From assembly GCA_016771945.1 (NCBI GenBank), contig QZLF01000003.1:434001-498000 (forward strand): a stretch of DNA of 64,000 bases. Direction: 5' to 3'. The position numbers and the translations under genes are program-made. Shown here one piece after another: positions 58,083 to 64,000 of the stretch (positions within the stretch are counted from its first letter, which is position 1; each line of letters starts with the position of its first letter). The notes beneath the pieces are model-generated. The model saw nothing but the letters and a program-made list of their open reading frames with translations, was not told the DNA's origin and ran no database searches. Source of the stretch: Candidatus Leucobacter sulfamidivorax (GTDB lineage: Bacteria > Actinomycetota > Actinomycetes > Actinomycetales > Microbacteriaceae).

Positions 58083-58844
58083 ATGGGCAACCCCACCAAC
58101 CCCGTCGCGATCGTGACCGGAGCGGGCGGCGGCATCGGTGCCGCCGTCGTGCGCGCTCTCGTCGACCGCGGCTTCTCCGTCGCCGCGGTCGACCGCGACG
58201 CCGCGCCCGTCGAGGCGCTCGCCGCGGAGCTCGGCGAGCAAGTGCTGGCCGTCGCGGCCGACGTCTCGACCGTCGAGGGCGCCGAGGCGTACGTGCGGGC
58301 GACGCTCGAGCGCTTCGGCCGCATCGACCACCTGCACAACAACGCCGGCATCGAGGGCCGCGCCGTGGCGATCGACGAGAGCGACCCGGCCGACTTCGAC
58401 CGCGTGCTGTCGGTCAACACCCGCGGCGTCTATCTCGGCATGCGCGCCGTGCTGCCCCACCTCTACTCGCAGGGAGCCGGAACCATCGTGAACACCGCCA
58501 GCCAGGCCGGCCTCGAGGGCGTGCCGCGGCTGTCGGCGTACGTCGCGTCGAAGCACGCGGTGATCGGCCTCACCCGCACCGCGGCGATCGAGGCGGGCCC
58601 CCGCGGCGTGCGCGTCAACGCGATCGCCCCCGGGCAGATCGACACCCGCATGATCACGAGCCTCGAGCAGCAATGGAACCCCGACGACGCGCAGTCGGTG
58701 CACGAGAAGCTCGTCTCGGCCGTGCCGCTCGGTCGCTACGGCAGGCCCGAGGAGATGGCCGCGCTGGTCGCGTGGCTGATGTCCGACGAGGCGTCGTTCA
58801 TCAACGGTGCCGTGATCACGGCGGACGGGGGGACCACGGCATGA
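58083..58844 (+). CDS. SDR-family oxidoreductase
   Basis: A 253-residue short-chain dehydrogenase with TGAGGGIG, acidic AAVDRDAA, NNAG, NTASQ and YVASK motifs and a C-terminal TADGG. A purine-rich AAGAGAAGGGAA stretch precedes the ATG. Its TGA overlaps the ATG of the flavin monooxygenase (ATGA), so the two are translated together and probably act in sequence on one substrate. Confidence 0.92.
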   Translation: MGNPTNPVAIVTGAGGGIGAAVVRALVDRGFSVAAVDRDAAPVEALAAELGEQVLAVAADVSTVEGAEAYVRATLERFGRIDHLHNNAGIEGRAVAIDESDPADFDRVLSVNTRGVYLGMRAVLPHLYSQGAGTIVNTASQAGLEGVPRLSAYVASKHAVIGLTRTAAIEAGPRGVRVNAIAPGQIDTRMITSLEQQWNPDDAQSVHEKLVSAVPLGRYGRPEEMAALVAWLMSDEASFINGAVITADGGTTA

Positions 58845-60577
58845 CCGCGCAGCGGATCGACGCCCGCGCGGCGACCGAGGAATGGGTGGGCGCCTGCAAC
58901 GCGGCGCTCGCCGGCGGCGACGCCGCGGCCGTGGGCGCGCTCTTCGCCGAGGGCGGCTGGTGGCGCGACATGCTCGTCTCGCAGTGGGACCTGCAGACCG
59001 TGCACGGCCGTGACGCGATCGTCGAGCACCTGGCGCCGCGCCTCGACCGTCTGGGCGCGCTGCGCCTCGAGATCGACCCGACGTACGAGCCCTTCGCGGT
59101 GCCCGGAGCCTGGGTGCAGGCGATCCTGACGTTCGAGAGCCCCCTCGGCCGCGGCAGCGGGGTAGTGCGATTGAACCCCGCCGAGAGCGGCGGGTTCGAG
59201 GCGTGGACCTTCTTCGTCCGCCTCGAGGAGCTCGCCGGCCACGAGCCGACCGAGGGCGCGAACCGTCCCCACGGCGTGCAGCACGGCGGCCGCCGCGAGC
59301 AGGTCAACTGGCTCGACCGCCGGAGGAAGGAGCTCGCCTTCGAGGACGCCGAGCCCGCGGTCGTGATCGTGGGAGGCGGCCAGAGCGGTCTCGCCCTCGC
59401 CGCCGAGCTGAAGCAGATGGGCGTCTCCTCGCTGATCCTCGAGCGCAACGCGCGCGTCGGCGACAACTGGCGGAAGCGCTACCGCTCGCTCGTGCTGCAC
59501 GATCCCGTGCACTCGGACCACATGCCCTTCCTGCCCTTCCCGTCGACGTGGCCCGTGTTCATGCCGAAGGACAAGTTCGGCGACTGGCTCGAGACCTACG
59601 CCTCGGTGCTCGAGCTCAACGTGTGGACGAGCACCGAGTTCGAGGGCGCCCGGTGGGACGAGGCCGGCAACAGCTGGACCGTCGAGGTGGACCGCGACGG
59701 CGAGAAGCGCACCTTGCGCCCGCACCACGTGGTGCTCGCGACCGGCATCAGCGGCCTGCCGAAGATGCCGACCATCCCCGGCGAGAGCGAGTTCCGGGGG
59801 CGCGTGATGCACTCCAGCGCCTTCTCCGACGCGGCCGACTTCCAGGGGCAGAGGGTCGTCATCGTCGGCGCCTCGAACAGCGCGCACGACATCGCCCACG
59901 ATCTCGCCGAGAACGGCGTGGCGGTGACGATGGTGCAGCGCTCCGCGACGCAGGTCGCGACCAGCAAGCACATGTTCGACGTGCTCTTCGAGGGGCTCTA
60001 CGGCGAGGGCGCGAACGTGCGTCACGGCGATCTGCTGGCGAGCTCGTTCCCGCTGCCGGTGCTCTTCGACCTGCACCGCGACGTCGCCTTCGCGGAGATC
60101 CAGCGTCGCGACGCCGACATGATCGAGGGGCTGAAGGCCGCGGGCTTCCAGTTCAACCCCACGGGCATCCAGGAGCTCTTCTACCAGCGCGGCGGCGGCT
60201 ACTACATCAACGTCGGCGCGGCCGAGGCCATCATCGACGGCCGGGTGAGGATGCGCCCGGGCGTCGAGGTTGAGCGCTTCACGCCGACCGGGGTCGTCTA
60301 CACCGACGGCACGAGCGAGGACGCGGACACCGTGATCTTCGCGACCGGCTACGGCAACGTGCGCGAGGTGGTCGGCGAGCTCTTCGGCGAGGAGGTGCGC
60401 GAGCGCTGCACCGACGTCTGGGGCGTCGATGAGGGCGACGAGATCCGCGGCGTCTGGCGCCCGACGGGTCAGGACGGCCTGTGGATCATGGGCGGCAATC
60501 TGATCCTCGTGCGGCAGCAGGCGCGCATCCTCGCGCTGCAGCTGCGGGCCGCGGAGTCGGGACTCCTCGCGGCCTGA
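58841..60577 (+). CDS. SnoaL-like domain fused to an FAD-dependent monooxygenase
   Basis: A 578-residue two-part protein. Residues 1-150 look like an NTF2/SnoaL fold (ATEEWVGACNAALAGGDAAAV, GGWWRDMLV, VHGRDAIVEHL). Residues 175-578 are a flavin monooxygenase of the FMO/Baeyer-Villiger kind, with FAD loop VIVGGGQSGLALA, NADPH loop VVIVGASNSAHDIAHDL and ATGYGNV near the end. It probably hydroxylates or inserts oxygen into a ketone made by the coupled SDR. A much longer frame upstream overlaps the SDR and is not coding. Confidence 0.9.
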   Translation: MTAQRIDARAATEEWVGACNAALAGGDAAAVGALFAEGGWWRDMLVSQWDLQTVHGRDAIVEHLAPRLDRLGALRLEIDPTYEPFAVPGAWVQAILTFESPLGRGSGVVRLNPAESGGFEAWTFFVRLEELAGHEPTEGANRPHGVQHGGRREQVNWLDRRRKELAFEDAEPAVVIVGGGQSGLALAAELKQMGVSSLILERNARVGDNWRKRYRSLVLHDPVHSDHMPFLPFPSTWPVFMPKDKFGDWLETYASVLELNVWTSTEFEGARWDEAGNSWTVEVDRDGEKRTLRPHHVVLATGISGLPKMPTIPGESEFRGRVMHSSAFSDAADFQGQRVVIVGASNSAHDIAHDLAENGVAVTMVQRSATQVATSKHMFDVLFEGLYGEGANVRHGDLLASSFPLPVLFDLHRDVAFAEIQRRDADMIEGLKAAGFQFNPTGIQELFYQRGGGYYINVGAAEAIIDGRVRMRPGVEVERFTPTGVVYTDGTSEDADTVIFATGYGNVREVVGELFGEEVRERCTDVWGVDEGDEIRGVWRPTGQDGLWIMGGNLILVRQQARILALQLRAAESGLLAA

Positions 60578-60603
60578 TCACCGCGCGCGATAGAGCGCAG
60601 GAT

Positions 60604-60635
60604 CGGTGGGCCGGGAGATCCTCCCCGGCCCACCG
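60604..60635 (+). terminator. Terminator after the monooxygenase gene
   Basis: A perfect 12-bp stem (CGGTGGGCCGGG with its complement) with an 8-base loop, 26 bp after the stop. Confidence 0.8.
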
Positions 60636-60694
60636 GCGTTCTATGATGAGGGGGTTCGAATCAGCCACACCGATGAGCGAGGCCGGCGAAGCCC

Positions 60695-61627
60695 TTGGAC
60701 ATCAACCCCCGTGTACTGCGCTACTTCCTCGCGCTCGCGGAGGAGGAGCACTTCCGGCGCGCCGCGGAGCGCCTGCACGTCACGAGCCCGGCGCTGAGCC
60801 AGCAGATCCGCCAGCTGGAGGCGACGCTCGGGGTGCGTCTCTTCGAGCGCACCTCGCGCTCCGTGCGGCTGACAGAGCTGGGCGCAGGGTTCGTGCCCCT
60901 GGCGCGCTCGGCGGTCGCCGAGGCCGACGCGATCAGCGCCTGGGCCGCGGCCGCATCGCACGGCCGCCGCGTGCTGCGCGTCGGCTTCATGTCGACCGGG
61001 GCCGGGGCGAACACGCAGGACATCGTGCGCGCGGCGGAGGCCGAGCTGCCCGGCGTCGACGTGCAGATGCATTACCTGGACTGGGGCCGCCAGCTCGACG
61101 AGCTGCTGAGCGGCGCCATCGACCTCGCCTTCGTGCGCGAGCCGGATCCGCCCCCGGCGCTGCGCTGCACCACGGTGCTCGAGGAGCGTCGCGTGGTGCT
61201 GCTGCCCGCCTCGCATCCGCTCGCCGGCCGCAGCGGCATCTCGTTCGCCGAGATCGCCGACGAGGTCTTCCTGCCCTCCGCCACCGGTTCGCAGGCGTGG
61301 ATCGACTACTGGCTCGTGGTGCCTCGGCCCGACGGCTCCGAGCCGAGGCTCGGGCCGTCGACGACGACCGTCGAGGAGATGCTCGAGCACTGCGCCTCGC
61401 ACCGCGGCATCTCGCTCACGGCCGAGTCGGTCCCGCAGTTCTACTCGCACCCGGGCGTGCGCTTCGTGCCCGTCGACGACCTGCCGCTCACGCGCGTGCT
61501 GCTGTGCGCCCGAGCCGACAACGCCGACCCGGCGGTCGCGCGCTTCGAGGAGGTCGCGCGGGCGCACGCGAGCCTCGCGGGCGATGGCGGATCCCCCCTC
61601 GCCGCGCCGGGCGCGGTGAGGGGGTGA
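60695..61627 (+). CDS. LysR-family transcriptional regulator
   Basis: A 310-residue regulator. The N-terminal winged helix is typical (LRYFLALAEEEHFRRAAERL, SPALSQQIRQLEATLGVRLFER), followed by an effector-binding domain. The start appears to be TTG at 60695; TATGAT at 60642 is a -10 candidate. It lies downstream of, and in the same direction as, the SDR-monooxygenase set and is the likely regulator of it. Its stop is 3 bp from the stop of the convergent htaA gene. Confidence 0.9.
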   Translation: MDINPRVLRYFLALAEEEHFRRAAERLHVTSPALSQQIRQLEATLGVRLFERTSRSVRLTELGAGFVPLARSAVAEADAISAWAAAASHGRRVLRVGFMSTGAGANTQDIVRAAEAELPGVDVQMHYLDWGRQLDELLSGAIDLAFVREPDPPPALRCTTVLEERRVVLLPASHPLAGRSGISFAEIADEVFLPSATGSQAWIDYWLVVPRPDGSEPRLGPSTTTVEEMLEHCASHRGISLTAESVPQFYSHPGVRFVPVDDLPLTRVLLCARADNADPAVARFEEVARAHASLAGDGGSPLAAPGAVRG

Positions 61628-61630
61628 CGG

Positions 61631-62516
61631 CTACGCGCTCGCGTCGCCGCCCGAGTCGTCGCCCGCGCCGCCGGCGCCGCCGGCACCGCTTGCGGCCCGC
61701 GATGAGGAGACCCGCGGCGACGGCGACCACGACGACCGCCGCACCGCCGATGATGATCGGCAGCCAGGGCACGCCGGGATCCGCCGTCTCCTCCTGAGCG
61801 GTGGTCTCGGGCTCCTCGGGAGCCGCGGTCTCCTTCGGCTCCTCGGTCGGCGCCGTGGCGGTGGCGCAGTCGAGCTCGAAGGAGAAGGTCACCGGGTCGA
61901 GGGCGTCCCCGGCCTGGTAGAAGGCGCCGAAGGCGGGGACGCCCGCCTCCGTGAGCGCGGCGGGCACGTCGGCGTAGCTCACCGGCCCGGTGGCGGCCTC
62001 GAGCGGCGACGGGAGCGCCAGCGATGCCAGTTCGCCCTGCTGCACGTCGACGGCCAGGTTGCCGGAGGTGTCGTTGCTGCGCGTGTCGATCAGGAGCGTC
62101 GCGCTGCCGTCCTCGGCGAAGCGGATGGTCGGGTTCGCCATCACCATGTTGAGGATGCCCCCGTGCCCGGTGAAGGTGATCGTGCCCGTGAACAAGACCT
62201 CGCCCGCTCCGGTGGCGGAGTCGATCTCGCCGGTGGCGCCCGTCCAGTTGAAGCTCGGGGTCTCGTAGCCGGCCCCGTCGCTGACCTCCCAGCCGCCGTT
62301 GGCGATGGTGCTCGTGATGTACGAGCGGAAGCTCTCCTTGACGCCCCAGACCAGGCTGCCGCCGCTCACCTCGCAGCTCGTGTCCGAGGTCAGGGTGACG
62401 TGCGGGGTTGCGGGGGCCGGGGTCTCCGGGGCGACGGCCGTGGCGGCGGGCGCCGCGAGCAGTCCGGTGGCCAGCGCTGCTCCGGCGATGACGCCCAGGC
62501 TCGCGATTCGCTTCAT
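61631..62516 (-). CDS. HtaA-domain heme-binding surface protein (frame break near C-terminus)
   Basis: About 295 codons. Signal peptide ending PAATA, then one HtaA domain (SLVWGVKESFRSYITSTIANGG, FTGHGGILNMVMANP, GVPAFGAFYQAGDALDPVTF), a Glu/Thr/Pro spacer and a C-terminal membrane helix (WLPIIIGGAAVVVVAVAAGLL). HtaA domains bind heme at the surface and pass it to the HmuTUV importer. The frame breaks near 61688 in a GC-rich tract; dropping one base gives a Gly/Ala/Asp tail ending at a TAG at 61631 instead of a long Arg-rich run into the LysR gene. Confidence 0.82.
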
Positions 62517-62614
62517 GGTCGGGTGTTCCCTTCTCGAACTCTCGAAATCGTGAAAGGGGGCGGCGCCCGGGGTCAACGCCCGGGCACCGCCCTCATCTCA
62601 GTGCCGCGACGATC

Positions 62615-64000
62615 CTACGCGAGCTCGCGGCTGCGGCGCAGGCGCAGGGCGCCGAAGCCGAGCAGCAGGGCCAGGCCCGCGATGCTGAGCAGCGCGATGC
62701 TCATGTCGCCGTTCGAGCCGGTCTTGGCCAGCTCGACCGGATCGGTCGTCGCGTCGCAGGGCACCTCGCCGCCGAGCGACACCGAGAACGACACGGGGTC
62801 GAGCGCGGTGCCGGCCGGGTAGAAGCCGGCGAAGGCCTGCGCACCCGCGGCGGTCAGCGTCGCGGAGGCTCCGCTGACCGAGAGCGCGTCGCCGCCGATC
62901 GCCGGGCCCCTGAACGACAGGTTCGCGAAGGCCACCACGCCGTTCACCGCGGCGGCGCCGCTGGTGCTCGTCGAGCTGACATGGGCGAACAGCACGCCGG
63001 TGCCGGGACCGGTGATCTGCACGCTCGGGTTGGACAGCTGGAAGTTCAGCAGGCCGCCGTGACCGGTCGCGGTGATCGCGCCCGAGAAGTTGGCCCGTCC
63101 GATGCCGCCGTCGTTCACGTTGAACGCGCCGCCGCTGGCCGCGAAGCTGCCGCCGGAGAAGGTGCCGTTCGCGATCGGGCCCTGCACGTAGCTGCGGAAC
63201 GACTCCTTCAGCCCCCACTGGAGGCTGCCGCCGGTCACCGCGCGGGCGACGCAGACCGACTGACCGGAGCCGCCGCTTCCGCTCGTTGCCGCGATGACCG
63301 TGAAGCCCGCGGAGGCGGTGCGGCCGAACTCGTCGGTGAAGATCACCTCGTGCTCGCCCAGGGCGAAGTCGGTAGGCACCGTCCACGAGGCGCGGGCGAC
63401 GCCGTCGAAGCCGGCGGTCACCGGAGCGAGCACCACGGGATCGGAGTGGATCTCCACACCGACCGACGCGCCGGCGCGGAACTGGCGCCCGCTGAACTCG
63501 ATCTTCTGCCCCTGCTCCACGGTCGCAAGACCGTCGATCTGAGCGATCGGATCGGCGAGCTGCCACGAGAGCGAGATCGGCTCGGGCGCCTTGTTCGGGT
63601 CGCCCGCCGCACCGCTCGCGTAGTAGAAGCTGCGGATCGCGGAGGGCACCTGCAGCACGAAGGCGTTGGACCACGCATCCTCGAAGGCTGTGCCGTCCTT
63701 CACCGCCCAGCTGCCCGCCGCTGTGGTGCCCTCGTAGGCGAGGGGGGCTTCGATGCCGAACGAATCAACGTCGAGCCCCGGGAAATCGGCGCCGCTGACG
63801 GCGGCGATCACGGTACGGGCCGAGGTGTTCTCGTTCAGTGCTCCGGTGCCGGCGCGCACTCCGGCGCTCCAGGCGCCGTTGCCGGCCGCATCGATCGTCA
63901 GCACGGGATCGACGAGCTCGATCCACTGGCCGTGCGTCGGGAAGAAGCTCTGGTAGGCCTCGACTCGCATGGTGCCGGTGAAGGCGATGCTTGCGCAACC
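62615..64000 (-). CDS. HtaA-domain surface protein with sortase signal, 5' end outside window
   Basis: The visible 461 codons hold the end of one HtaA domain (FTGTMRVEAYQS at the window edge, then LVDPVLTIDAAGNGAW), an Ig-like repeat (VEQGQKIEFSGRQFRAG), a second HtaA domain (SLQWGLKESFRSYVQGPIANG, GHGGLLNFQLSNP) and a cell-wall sorting signal LAKTG with membrane helix and RRSREL. LAKTG is a housekeeping-sortase variant. It should capture heme at the wall and pass it to the membrane-anchored HtaA protein encoded 98 bp downstream. No start is visible because the frame stays open to position 64000. Confidence 0.88.
   Translation of the reverse strand, partial: GCASIAFTGTMRVEAYQSFFPTHGQWIELVDPVLTIDAAGNGAWSAGVRAGTGALNENTSARTVIAAVSGADFPGLDVDSFGIEAPLAYEGTTAAGSWAVKDGTAFEDAWSNAFVLQVPSAIRSFYYASGAAGDPNKAPEPISLSWQLADPIAQIDGLATVEQGQKIEFSGRQFRAGASVGVEIHSDPVVLAPVTAGFDGVARASWTVPTDFALGEHEVIFTDEFGRTASAGFTVIAATSGSGGSGQSVCVARAVTGGSLQWGLKESFRSYVQGPIANGTFSGGSFAASGGAFNVNDGGIGRANFSGAITATGHGGLLNFQLSNPSVQITGPGTGVLFAHVSSTSTSGAAAVNGVVAFANLSFRGPAIGGDALSVSGASATLTAAGAQAFAGFYPAGTALDPVSFSVSLGGEVPCDATTDPVELAKTGSNGDMSIALLSIAGLALLLGFGALRLRRSRELA

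Noticed and set aside
57812-60577. A 921-codon frame starting inside the first SDR
   Set aside because: The first 343 codons overlap both SDR genes and are Arg-rich shadow sequence; the real start is the ATGA overlap at 58841.

Overview
The window is high-GC, densely coded DNA from an actinobacterium. Marks of this lineage are the IdeR/DtxR-type iron regulator, CIRCE-controlled groEL, the XPB-type helicase pair, DUF3027 beside a cold-shock protein, HtaA heme proteins with sortase signals, and many start codons placed about 7 nt after a TANNNT box with no ribosome binding site. A Microbacteriaceae genus such as Leucobacter is my best guess; this rests on remembered protein resemblance, not on a search.

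Layout. 1-11.6 kb: a catabolic island with a sugar-type ABC importer (ATPase cut by the window edge, lipoprotein binding protein), two SDR dehydrogenases, a luciferase-like flavin monooxygenase, a small muconolactone-isomerase-like protein, a class III aminotransferase, an acyl-CoA synthetase, a PucR-type regulator and an acyl-CoA-dehydrogenase-like flavoprotein. Five near-identical 16-bp palindromes sit in its promoter regions, so much of it is probably one regulon. The dehydrogenase tail and the regulator head are both missing where they meet. 11.8-22.7 kb: mostly housekeeping (FAD oxidoreductase, EamA exporter, class C serine hydrolase, tRNA-Arg(CCU), NlpC/P60-like protein, gdhA, ideR-like regulator, serC). 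21.9-31.4 kb: a second catabolic island (IclR regulator, two amidohydrolases, BASS-type transporter, aldehyde dehydrogenase with an internal stop, alpha/beta hydrolase, large LuxR-type regulator with a frame break).

31.6-38.0 kb: a sortase-assembled pilus operon (VWA tip adhesin, SpaA-type shaft pilin, class C sortase). 38.3-49.9 kb: DUF3027 and cold-shock genes, the XPB helicase and its badly frame-broken partner, a two-component system, an OhrR-like regulator, a small zinc-ribbon protein, groEL with two CIRCE operators, and a LytR_C protein. 50-57 kb: iron and heme acquisition (hmuTUV, efeUOB, with a palindromic iron box before efeU). 57.2-61.6 kb: two SDRs translationally coupled to a SnoaL-flavin monooxygenase fusion, plus a LysR regulator. 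61.6-64 kb: two HtaA heme-binding surface proteins, the second cut by the window edge.

Two cross-cutting observations matter. First, at least seven genes carry frame breaks, and most repair perfectly by changing one base in a G or C run. The sequence therefore probably contains indel errors, and the broken genes should not be taken as true pseudogenes without checking. Second, several palindromic repeat elements occur: a nested inverted repeat whose outer arm contains the start codon of a response regulator, a palindrome-rich in-frame insertion in the XPB helicase gene, and two related repeat blocks at 47.3 and 53.3 kb that share the same tail.
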